In this document: positions 49,716 to 60,180 of the stretch, piece by piece
Position numbering within the stretch: position 1 is the stretch's first letter
Layout: the number at the start of each line of letters is the position of its first letter
NCBI GenBank assembly: GCA_006937955.1
Contig: SSNP01000001.1
Span: forward strand, 1,967,139 to 2,031,138
Length of the DNA stretch: 64,000 nucleotides
Direction of reading: 5' to 3'
Source of the DNA: Pachypanchax playfairii
Taxonomy: Eukaryota; Chordata; Actinopteri; Cyprinodontiformes; Aplocheilidae
Notes under the pieces: model-generated
What the model was told of the DNA's origin: nothing
Database searches by the model: none
Seen by the model: the letters and a program-made list of their open reading frames with translations, nothing else
Program-made: the position numbers and the translations under genes

Positions 49716-50352
49716 TGGTGCGTTCACACCGGCTGCTTTGTCAGCGTCAAGCAACGTTCATAACGCTTCAAGTTTGACGCTTGAAAGTTGAAGCTTGTAA
49801 CGCCTGACTGTTAAAAAAGAGCGTGAAGGCGGGGCTTCCTTTGTTATCAGATGTTCTGAGCTATGACGGATCATATAGAGCATTGGCGGCCGTTCAATCT
49901 GGCCCACGACTGGATTCCAAAATTGTGAGAATCAAAAAGAAAATAGTGGATACACCCCATTGTTCAGATGCGTTCTGAGTTTGAGGAGTTTAACCATTTA
50001 CTCCAGGAGCTACATATGGATGAGGTTCGCTTCCAGCACTACTTCCGTCTGTCCCGCGCCCTGTTTGAAGACTTCCTGCTTCATTCAGGTTACGTGCAGT
50101 GACATCACTACGATGAGACGCTCTGATTGGTTGACATGCCGCTTCAAGAGCGTCAAAAGTTCAGCTAGCTAAACTTCTGCATTGCTCGCGTTTCAAGCAT
50201 CAACGCCTGAAACACTTGAAAAGCTTGAAAAGTTGACGTTGCTAACGCTCACACGCAGAGACTCTGACGCTGGTCTGACGGACTCCACCATAGACTTTAC
50301 ATGTAAACTTGACGCTTCTGACGTTGACGGTTGGGCCGGTGTGAATGAACCA
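49716..50352. mobile_element. Non-autonomous PIF/Harbinger element
   Basis: Ends TGGTGCGTTCACACCGG and CCGGTGTGAATGAACCA, inverted, flanked by TAA on both sides (49713-49715 and 50353-50355), the usual 3-bp TWA-type duplication. 637 bp. The interior is full of GACGCTT/AAGCGTC-type words in both orientations. It retains a piece of a Harbinger transposase gene. Confidence 0.8.
49947..50102 (+). pseudogene. Harbinger transposase N-terminal fragment
   Basis: About 51 codons. It reads WIHPIVQMRSEFEEF, then a leucine/glutamate-rich helix, then RFQHYFRLSRALFEDFLL, the usual N-terminal layout of HARBI1-like transposases (WVHP ... RF..YFRLS...F..LL). A stop precedes the WIHP codons and another follows VQ, so no functional protein is made. 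The DDE part is absent. Confidence 0.65.
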
Positions 50353-51439
50353 TAATTTAACTGATTGCCGCACATTTGTGTGCAGATTTACATGTTTGTC
50401 TCGTAACTCTGCTTTTTATAAAGAGCGAAAGATTTGATAGTTTTTAAATTAAAAACGTTCGTTTTGACAAAACAACGTGCAAACGTCCCCTTTTTGTGAA
50501 CCGAGTTGTCACGCTCCCGTTGTCCTCATCTTGCAACACAGACCGAATATCTTTCAAAGACATCTTTTTAACCACTTGGTAACAATGACATAGAGCTCCA
50601 GAACCACAAAAAGTGAAATGCAATTTGTCGTGTTGTTCTCTGGCTTCTCAGACTGTTTTTTCTCTCCCCAGACTTGTTACTCCGAACACGTGTTCTGACT
50701 GTTTTTGCTATAAGCAAACCTCCACAGAGGAGATAATAGTATAGACTGTCTCTTGTATATCATTCATCACTGTGGCAAGATGGAGATTATTGACTTAACT
50801 GGTCTAAACATCAACAATGAGTGATTCAAGACCCCACTGTCAGATTTGTGTGTTTTACTTGTTAAAAAAATACATTTATTTATTCTTTGAGGAAGATGCA
50901 GGCGGAGAGCTTAACTTCAGAACGAGGAGACCAGAGCTGTTGTGACTTTATTGTCCTTGTTTGGGGGTTGCAGGGGCATGTTGATGAGGTGGGAGTGGGC
51001 CGTGTCACCCGTTGTGAGAAACACTAACAACACTAAATCACCCTGTAAGTTAAACGAATCGAACAGCACATACAAACAGACATGTGTTATGACTAAGAGG
51101 GTGGAAGATAAGTTTGTGTTTAAGTGGGTGAATGTGTTCCTGCGAGGACCCGATTTAAAGATGGGTTTCATAAACATGCAAATTTATTAAAGAATTTATT
51201 GTTTTAGGTTTTTTTTTTTTTAAAGTTTTTATCTATTGCAGCGGAACTTGTCTGTTTTGTGTTACCTTCTACTTTTATATGTTCACTGTCTCTTTGAATG
51301 ACTCAGTCTGCAGCTTTTTACTACTTTGTGTCGTCTCTGTCGATTTTTCCATAAATAAATATCTCAAGTACTTGAATCGTGTGGGTGTGTAAGTTTGCTT
51401 TGCACATGCTCTTTGACAAAGACAGACAATAAAGCCAGA

Positions 51440-51910
51440 CTACAAAGTAATAACTTACTAATGCACTCCTCAGCCGTGCTCCCTGGGCTTTGCATGCAGC
51501 TCCTGATGGATGCTGACGGCTCCAGAGATGGACTGCTGCTGATAGGGAGTGACCGGAGAGGAGCCTGATTAAAAGTAGTGGGGCACGGCGGAGAGCGATA
51601 ACCCCGATCCAGGGGTGATGAATCCACTCTGGACAGGCTGCTGTCTCATTAGGGTCTAACCTCAGCCAGGCACTGCATGTCCAAATAAACTCTGAAACAA
51701 TCCCACTTTTATCAGCAGGATTACGCTTGTTTTCCTTTCCACAACTTCTCTTGTGTGGGCTCATGCAGAGAATCCTCCCCCTCTGCTGGCCTCTGTAAAC
51801 TGAAGGTGTGATTCACTAACCCTGACTTTGCTGTGTTTATACAAATCTGGGTCTATCTGCTCGGATTAATGAGCCCTGCAGCACCATTAGACAACTATTT
51901 GCCCAACTAA
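51440..51910. promoter_or_regulatory. Possible conserved non-coding element
   Basis: A unique, GC-richer block with CGGATTAATGAGCCC and CACCATTAGACAAC (homeodomain-type cores) near 51860-51895. Frames on the minus strand (for example 51321-51764) are open but resemble nothing known. I treat it as regulatory rather than coding, with low confidence. Confidence 0.25.
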
Positions 51911-52269
51911 TCTGAAGCCAAAATGAAATAGTCCAAAAAAAGTTGAAATAATCTGCCCTTTATTTGCAAAAACATAAACAGCAGAGCTGTTTTAAAGAAT
52001 GAAAACATTAAATATTGGGTCTGGGGGAGGTGGGACATAAAGAAGTAGTTTACATTCTCAGTGTAGTAGCCTTGATAACAGGCCAGAGGGAATAAAAACT
52101 GCTTTAAATGTGTGCATTAGTGTAATTTATTGGGCTTTCTCTTTCAACCCTGCTCTTGCTCCGGCTCCTTTTTTTTTTTTATAAAACAAAAGACAAGCCA
52201 AGACTCCTAAAATGGATGGTGGAGAAAAATCACTCACAGTTGATAATCACATAAAACAATGCCATATTT

Positions 52270-52640
52270 GCTGCCTAATAAGCAGAAAATGTTCCATTGG
52301 CCTCCTCCCTTTGATTGAGATTAGGCGACTCCTCCGAGCAGACCTGCACGTGATTTACACCCCGCGATTTGAAAACGCTTCGGTTTTGGAGTGGGTACGA
52401 GAAGAGGCAGGGAGGTTGGGGCAAGGCCAGAGATTTCATAATTCTTGGTGTATGTCTGGAAGTCATCCACACGTTCCGATTTTTAAACCAATTTATGTCC
52501 GAGCGAAATGACCCTGGGAATTAATGAGGTTCTGGTTGTGAGTTCCAGCTCTGCGAGGTCAAGTAAATCACGCTTTAGGGCTCCAGTCCTCCCTGCTCTG
52601 ATCCTTCACTCTTCCCAGCTCCATATCCTGTGATAACGGA
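52270..52640. promoter_or_regulatory. Possible conserved non-coding element
   Basis: Unique block with CCATTGGCC, CCTTTGATTGAGATTAGGC, GACCCTGGGAATTAATGAGG and CAAGTAAATCACGC. Composition stands out from the AT-rich flanks. No repeat ends or supported frame. Confidence 0.25.
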
Positions 52641-53474
52641 AAGACGAGGGGCCTGAGAAATACCACCTCATCGACACTCGTGTCCATCTGAGAGAACATA
52701 TTTTAAGAAAGTGAGCTGTAAAGCCTGTTTTTAGTGGAGACTGGAAGCTGATGAATGGGAGTGAAGCAGGAGGACCAGAGTTTGCCGTCTCCATTTGATA
52801 TTTCATGGCGGATTGTTAGTGTTATGCACATTTTATTTTCCAAAGGTGACTCTTTTTATTCTAGCTGAGCCTGTATTTTATTGCAGCATTATAAAACAAA
52901 AGTTTATACTTGATTTAGCAGCTCCATTTCCCTTTGACTGAATATGCGGTAGAGTGCATTAGCATAAGGGAAAAGCTGACTTCATTTGACATCAAACCGT
53001 GAAACCTAATAGAGTAACACCTAAGTAACGAGCACTGCAAATCAGTCAACTCTTTCAATGCAAAAAAAAAAAAAAATTTGTCTTTTCATTTAGTGGCTGT
53101 TAAATTGCCATTTATTTTACACGCGTGTTTAGTGTTTCATATTTAAGAGGGGAAAAAGGGTGACAGCATTTTCAAACACGCATGAAACTGGAGCACAGTT
53201 CAACACTCACGGAACATTTTGGGGGAAAGATTGCCAAGTTTTTACTCAACTGTTTTCTTTCTTACTGTGACCAACAGGCAGCATTTATCCCCCTGTCTTT
53301 GCAAAGAATATTTTGATATTATTCTTTAACTGTTCAACATCATTTGATCTGGTTATTTTATTTAAAAGAGTGTTTGTGGATGAGTTGATAAAAATGTGAA
53401 GCTTTTCCGCAGTTTTCATGATACAATTTTATTCTCATGCACAAAATAAACAAAATAAACAACTTCAAATATAG

Positions 53475-53735
53475 AATCAGTTGCGTTGCATTGTGGTGTA
53501 GTTGGTTAACAGTGTTTTCCTGCAACAAGAACATCCTGGTTTCAGCTCCTGTCTTTCTGGGTGAAGTTGGATTTTCCCAGGATGCTCTTGTTCCTTCAAG
53601 GATGTAAGTTCATTTGGTGATGATGGTGTAGCTCTGTGATGGACTGGTGACCTGTCCAGGCTGTAACCTGCCAAACCCTGTGAAACCTGCACAAGGGAAG
53701 GCAGAAATATCAAATAAATGGGCTGTATTACAATG
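53475..53735 (+). mobile_element. SINE with an L2-type tail, internally deleted
   Basis: Starts near TTGTGGTGTAGTTGGTTAACAG, a degraded SINE head, with CCTGGTTTCAGCTCC in the B-box position. It ends with GTGATGGACTGGTGACCTGT then CCAGGCTG, the L2-type tail. The usual central part is missing. Confidence 0.6.
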
Positions 53736-54729
53736 AAACATCAGTATAACCAGATGGTTGTCAATGCAAAGTTCTGGACTTGATCAGAACATCTGGATTT
53801 AAAGTGAATGGATTGATGTTTTGTCCTTTCTGCAAAGCATCTGTCAGGTGCCCTTGAGCAAGGTACTTAAAAAACCTCAAGCTGACTCCAAATGCACTGT
53901 TCAATGTGTTTGGTGAATCATTCCAGGAAATGTTCCTGTATGCATGTATTCAGTTTAGTTTTGTCTTTAGCGCCAAAAGTTTCTTAAAGAGAACGAAACT
54001 TGTTTGTAATATAGTTTAATTCACTCTGACAGGTTAATTTCCCTCAAAAAGTTTATTATAGTGCAAATAAAAGCTACAACTTGTCCCAAACTGTATACTA
54101 ATTTATACAAAAATTAAAATGTATAGTATGTTTCGTAGTTTTAATCAAAGGACTTCAACTGTAAATGTTTCTATTTTTGAAATTTTAAATAGGATCAAAT
54201 TTGTAGTACAGATGGAGCATACATGCAAAAATAAAAGTGTATTTAAATGAGTTTTGCAAAGCCCTAATGTTGACAAAACATTATCTATCCACCATGCAGT
54301 GCATTTTTAGCCTACATTTCCCACAATGCAAGACAAGAAGTCATTCATTAGACGTTTCCTGCCTCCTAAATATCGTAACATAATTCATAGTGCAAACCTT
54401 TGGTTAAAAAAATAATTCACTAACCACAATCAAGATGACCCTGATGATGTCATCAGGTTTGTATAATTTAAAAGCTTTCACAGTAAATTCAGTGGCACTT
54501 TAAAGTTATTACACTGATACGGTTCCAGACAGAGCAGGAAAACTCCCTTCTTGACCATTTCACAACCTAAATTTATCCACAAATTCTTTCCTCTGGCTAT
54601 AACTTCACCTTGTTTATAAGATTATCCTCCCTGTAACAGTTAACTTAATATATGAATTAGACCAGGGTGACAACTTGGAATAAATCTGGTTTGTCTGTGA
54701 CTGTGGCCATCTCATGCTTCAGGACCTGT

Positions 54730-55010
54730 TAAAACAAACGGAGAAGCAGTGTCAGGAGTCCAAGCGGGATCAGCTGAGGAGAAGCAGCCTGCGCACTCTT
54801 GGCTGATGGCTCCAGACAAGCACCTTGATGGCTGTAATTACTGTCAGGTCCCAGAAGAGATGAGAGATACCAGAGGCCCAAATAAAACCTAAAACGGTTT
54901 TGATATGATGGATTTCTCCAGCTCTGTTTAAACATTCTCGGAGCTGTCTGTCTGGAGTTTGGAGGAGGTGATGCCTCTAATGCCACAGTCAGTCTATTCT
55001 GCACCGCCGC
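54730..55010. promoter_or_regulatory. Possible conserved non-coding element
   Basis: A unique block including CCAAGCGGGATCAGCTGAGG and GATGGCTGTAATTACTGTCAGG. The TAATTA core and balanced composition are the only grounds. Confidence 0.2.
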
Positions 55011-55461
55011 ATAAAAATGTTTAAATCAAAAGATTCAAGTTTTGCAAGTGAATACAACAGCTGCCTGTTTGGTTTCTTGCAGACTGGATTCAGTGAATGT
55101 CTGCTGTGTGTTTACATTCTGCCTAATGCACTCAGATGACACCAAATCTAAACATCTTCACACAGAGACTCTCCATGGCTCAGTTTTACTGGCAGAAACA
55201 GGTCCATCTTTATGAGTTCAGCTGTCTTTAGGAAGAAGTTTCTCACTGTTTAGGATTTATACATAAACAGTCACTCAGTAAGTCAACAAAGACTTCAATT
55301 ATGTTGAGTTTTACAGGAAGGAATTTTTATTGTTTGAGTGTTTAACCACAGAGGAGGAAATATTCAGATTCATATGGTCCTTTAAGTAAAAGCTGCAAAA
55401 ATGGATCAAGACAGTCCTGCACTTAAATGTTGTAATGAAAATAACAGGTGTGAAGTATCAA

Positions 55462-55463
<2 letters not shown>

Positions 55464-55506
<43 letters not shown>
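55464..55506. repeat. (GT)n microsatellite
   Basis: About 21 uninterrupted GT units, likely polymorphic. Confidence 0.95.
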
Positions 55507-55508
<2 letters not shown>

Positions 55509-55914
55509 CTTTTAATTCAATTCAACATTGTTTTCTTAGTTCCCAAAGGGGAAACTAGATGTAGTGATTCATATTTTAAGGTATTTCTTATAATCAGAGT
55601 CAGCTGTTACTCACACATATATTCATATATACACATATACATACAAATATGAATAAACATACACAGTTTGTAAAGAATTAATCAGAAAAAGTGACGTGGG
55701 TCTAAAAAAATGGAAAATCGAGGAAACATTCAGTAAAGAAACACTGAAATTAATAACTGTAATCATAAAAATGTTTAAAACTCTGACGTTCTTAAAAACT
55801 CGGAATATTCTCAAATTTTTTAACAGTTCTTAAAACACTTAATTAGTAACCTAATTGGTTGTCAAATTGTCTTTTAACTGTCCCAGTTACTTTGAGCTTT
55901 TAGTTTTTTTCTAT

Positions 55915-56000
55915 TGTGGCCATGGCTCAGGTGGTAGAGTGGTTGTCCGGTAACTGGAGGGTTGCTGGCTCAAATCCCTGGTTCAAATGTTCTATGCCAT
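55915..56000 (+). mobile_element. tRNA-derived SINE fragment
   Basis: A-box-like TGGCTCAGGTGG (55923-55934) and B-box-like GGCTCAAATCC (55967-55977), spaced as in a tRNA. It does not fold into a complete tRNA and no anticodon arm is clear, so it is a SINE head rather than a tRNA gene. Confidence 0.6.
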
Positions 56001-57846
56001 ATAAAATGTCTTAGTTCCAAAATCTGCTAAGTTGTGAATGACGCATTGATTTATAATCTTTGCAAATGATTCTGTTTTATTTACATTTTACAGAGTGCCC
56101 CAGCTTTTTCAGAACTTGGGTTGTACATGTTTATGAGTTACATGGTAACTTAGAAAGCCTTTTAAAATAATCTGGTCATTTAGTTTTTCTGAATAAAGTT
56201 GTTACCAGTATGAGAACAAACAAACAAAGAAATCATGAAATATTTAGAACAAATTATCATGGCTGGCAGGAATACTCCATATACAGAATCAATTTTCATA
56301 ACTTAAGTGTTTCTTCTCACAGACTCCAGATAAGTAAATGCATCACAGCTGGAGTGGTCTCCTCCTAACAATGATCATACCAGGAAAACCTAAACATGAT
56401 TGACTCCTGCAAACACTTGAATTTTCACGAGCAACCAACTCTCTCTGCTGGACTTAACACCAGACGGGACAGTTTTTGCAAACGGTATTAAGACATAAAA
56501 TAGCTAAAAAGGGAATAAATATGGCTTACTGCGTTCAAAAATGATAAACATGATATTCCCTGTGTGGTTTCTGCTTCACATATCTGTATAAATGGTGGAC
56601 AGAATGAAAATACCTTAAATGGAAATCTATTAAACATTTATGAAGGATTAATCAGTTGTGGTCCACTCTGCAGTTTCATGATATTAAAATTAAAGTTTTA
56701 AAATATATATACTCCAGTTTATTTATAAAGCTAATTTAAAAACAATATAGATAGATATACTGTATAGATGATAACAATAAAAAACAGGAGATAAAAAGGG
56801 AGAATTGATCCTAAATTAAAACAGTATCAGAAAATGTGTATTATTATCTTTTATTATTAGATACTTTAAATTATAGGTATATTTAACAGGACTTCCTATT
56901 GTGTGTCTGCATTTTAAGATGAGCAGTCATTCCTAACATGAAGTACCATGAGTAAAATGAGTTGTTGATTTTCACCGCAGTTTCCTGTCTTTAGTTGCTC
57001 TGATGCTGCAATAGCTCCAACTTGCCCAAAACAAGACAAAAACTAAAGGAAATGCTAAAAAGATCATTTTAAAGATTTTTCACAAGCTGAAGCTTAAAAA
57101 TACCGGACAGTTTTTAGAACTAGATCTGTTGTCCATGTGAGCTTGTAAACGAGGAGTAAAATCTCCTAAAATACCAGATGGATGAGAGACAATGTGCCAA
57201 ACTTACAGCTCAGAAAGAAGAGACAGGAGAGTCCCACCAAACTTCTCGAAACCACAGGTATGATTTACAGAGCAGAGGTTGGTCGCCTGCGTAAAATTAA
57301 TAATAGGAAATGCAAGGGTAGTTCAGTGACTTGTCCAAAATATACTTTCTCTGGCCCTTTAGACCCCTGGAAAACGTGGGTGGCCTGTAAACCACGCTTC
57401 CTCTGGTTTCTAATGTCAATGTCATCGCTATAGCTGGTATGACATGAGCTTTACCACAAGTGTGGTTTGGGTTGGACAAAAGGAGCAAGCTGTGATAGCA
57501 GGATATACAGCCCAGTATTTATATTTAAAGAGAAATTTTAATATGCAATATCAGGGCATTTCTATCCCACGGTGGAGTCAGTTGCCTCAGAAGAGGGAAG
57601 GAATGAAAAAGGAGGATGAAATTTTTCACATTCGATTGTTTTTAAGCACTTCACTTTTCCAGAAATCAAAAACCACATACTGCATTATGGTTAGTGGATG
57701 TTTTGAATTACTTCAGCTACTTAATGGTTCCTCCTCACCCAGCCCACAGAATTGTTTCATAGTGGTTTTATAACTTTGCTTAAGTCATTGAGTTGGATGT
57801 TGAGCAATCATCTTTCTAAACCTTCTTGTTGTTGAGGCATATAGGT

Positions 57847-57871
57847 ATTTCATTTCATTTCATTTCATTTC
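57847..57871. repeat. Pentanucleotide repeat (ATTTC)n
   Basis: Five tandem units. Confidence 0.9.
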
Positions 57872-58065
57872 AAGGGCTGTCGTTTAAATGATGCCACTTA
57901 AAAACTGAAAAAAAGGAAAACTGCGGACGGTAAAAGCCAGTTTTGAGAAAGCTGAAAGAATTAACTCTTCTTAAAATTTAAAAGATCAACGAGTTTGCTA
58001 CATGTAAAACATTTAGCCTAATGAACTCAGTTTTTCCTCTGATTTTAGTTCAACGTAGCGCCTAT

Positions 58066-58753
58066 TTAAAGCAGTACTTAGGAGCTTTCAGTTTAGGTTT
58101 ATTTTGGCGGCGCCACTGGACAAAAGCGGTATTATTTTACGTGAACGAAGCCTGCATTTCCCATGAGCACCAGCGCGTAGCATCGTAAAATCCAGATACC
58201 CCGTCCGCCAGCAGTTGGATTGAACTACATTACATTTCGGTTTCCAGTGGCTGAGTGAATGAACTGTCAACCTGGTGGCCAGTTATTACTTCCATGCAAA
58301 TTTCCGAAAGCTGGCATTAGCATTTTGATTTGAGAATAGAAAGATACTTACTTGTCCAGCAGGAACAGAGCCACGGCAGCATCAGTCGGAAATCCCTCCT
58401 CAACGTTGAGCTCACGCCAGCGAGTGAAAGCCGGGCCTATGTTGATTCTTGACTGTCCTTTTATCCGGTTACTCTCCCTTTTTCTTTTTTTTGTCTCCTC
58501 AGACAAAACTTTTCGTTTTTTCGGGGCTTCTGCCATGTTAGCTGCAGTTGCGCGTAACAGGTCGCATCGAGTTCCGTGTTTATGACGAATGGGGAAAGGG
58601 GAAGTGACGTATGCCGAAAAGCAGCCTATCCATTCGTAGTTTTTTGTGTGGCAGGGTTCCCACCATCCTCCTCAAAGCTGTTTAGTGCCATATAATCACA
58701 GAAGTTATGAAACTATTTCATGAAGGTTGAAAAGTTACTTAGTGTTGGTTTAA
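58066..58753 (-). mobile_element. TTAA-bounded non-autonomous transposon, family F4, copy 2 (ORF intact)
   Basis: TTAA on both ends (58066-58069 and 58750-58753). Same termini as copy 1 at 12749-13483 but opposite orientation. It keeps an intact 62-codon gene start (58348-58536, minus). The part between that frame and about 58264 differs from copy 1. Confidence 0.75.
58348..58536 (-). CDS. Short gene start in a mobile element, basic nuclear-localisation-like N-terminus
   Basis: 62 codons from ATG in AACATGGCAG. It begins MAEAPKKRKVLSEE; PKKRKV is a classical monopartite nuclear localisation motif. A very basic stretch follows (KKRKRESNRIK), then INIGPAFTRWREL and a hydrophobic end (AAVALFLLD). 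At the end the DNA reads GGACAAGTAAGTATC, so GTAAGT is a perfect splice donor two bases into the last codon. The open frame is therefore probably a first exon, and the stop codon is intronic. No partner exon is present. I do not recognise the protein family. It likely belongs to the autonomous parent of this element, not to the host. Confidence 0.4.
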   Translation of the reverse strand: MAEAPKKRKVLSEETKKRKRESNRIKGQSRINIGPAFTRWRELNVEEGFPTDAAVALFLLDK

Positions 58754-59511
58754 AACAGTTTTCTGAAATAACATAGGATCTAAGCACCATCAGAGTATTA
58801 ATGGAGGCGAATAGAGATGTGGAGACATTTTGTAAAATTTTGTGTCACCAAAGCCACCGCAAACAGGATGAAAGCGTTTATTTCACCAGCAAGATATCCC
58901 TTCAGACTTGCTCAGTGCATGTCAGTAATTGGGATAACAGAGGAGACATTATTTTAGCTCTGCAGCTCTGGAAGGTGATAAAAAGCTCCCAGATTCTCCC
59001 ACTGGGTTGCAGCTATACACACATCCGTTCTTGCTGATGCAACATTTCAGCTCGACAACTGAAGGAACTTCTCTGGTGTTAAATCTGGAAAAAAAAAAAA
59101 GCTTAAGATGCCTGATTTAAGAACAAGAAGAAGTTGTCAGTACAAATCAGAAAAATGTAGTTATTACATCATCAGGAGAAGACAAAAGGAACATTTTTAA
59201 ATTAGTTATAAAATAACTTTTCAACCTGACAATGACTGTCAGCAGCAGAAGTTACAGCACTGCTGTCATACTTTTCCCAGTTTAAAGAAATACATACCAT
59301 TCAATAGCAGCGATCAGAAGTGGCACTTTGTTACTAAAAATAGACGGGGCCATTGCACGTGCGTGTCTTTACATGAGCAGGTTGGAAAAACCATCACTGT
59401 GACAGTAACCATCACTGTGACAGTAGAGTGTCTCAATCCTCACACCTGAAACACGTACAAGGTCACATGAATATTTTTACATGGAGAAGAATCTATAGAC
59501 AGCTAAATATG

Positions 59512-59875
59512 CAGGCGGTGTAGTCTAGCGGAAGGGCGATCGCCCTTCGTTTGGAAGATGGCGGGTTCGATCCCCAGTGATTGCAAGCTACATCGAAGTA
59601 TCCTTGGGCAAGATACGCTGCGGTTTTTAGGGCCTCGGGGCGGCCATAGTCTGTCTCCCTCCGATTGAGAAACCGGAGCCTGATCCAGTGTCCCGGCAAG
59701 AGGCTATGTGCCGAAGTATCCTTGGGCAAGATACTGAACCCCGAAACTGCCCCCCAGGCGCTGTTCAATATGGCTGCCCTCTGCTCCTCACCTCACGGTG
59801 AGGATGGGTCAAATGCAGAGCCAAATTTCCCCACAAGGGATTAATATAGGAAAACTAAATAAAATAAATAAATAT
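59512..59875 (+). mobile_element. tRNA-derived SINE
   Basis: A-box-like TAGTCTAGCGG (59521-59531) and B-box GGTTCGATCC (59564-59573). The body contains two copies of GAAGTATCCTTGGGCAAGAT (59596- and 59715-) and ends in an A/T-rich AAATAAAATAAATAAAT tail. An 18-bp perfect palindrome lies between the boxes (59531-59548). Confidence 0.75.
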
Positions 59876-60073
59876 TACCTTTTAACAAAGTTTCAAGACA
59901 CATCAGCCTGTCTTTAGGCCTTGGTGATGCATTATGAGCGACATTAAATAGTCCAATCAGCCGCTTCTTGTGAAAACCTTACAATTGTATCGATAAGAAA
60001 ACAACATTAATGTATTAATAAATAATTTAATATTTCTTTCTTCCATAAGTGACCATAGTATAATCAGGATAAT

Positions 60074-60180
60074 GCCTGATGAGGTGTCCATTATCAGAAG
60101 TTAATGGGCAGCGCCAGCAGTGTGATCTGCCTACGCGTCCATTCTGATGATAAATTCTAATAATAGACACCTTGTCGGGC
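60074..60180. mobile_element. Small foldback element
   Basis: GCCTGATGAGGTGTCCATTA on the left and its imperfect inverse (TAATAGACACCTTGTCGGGC) on the right, with about 30-bp arms. 107 bp in all. Probably a palindromic MITE; no clear target duplication. Confidence 0.5.

Noticed and set aside
51321..51764. 147-codon minus-strand frame
   Set aside because: Long enough to notice, but no recognised domain and no splice partners. The block is better explained as non-coding unique DNA.
55923..55977. Possible tRNA gene
   Set aside because: Has A- and B-box-like sequences but no clear acceptor or anticodon pairing; better a SINE head.
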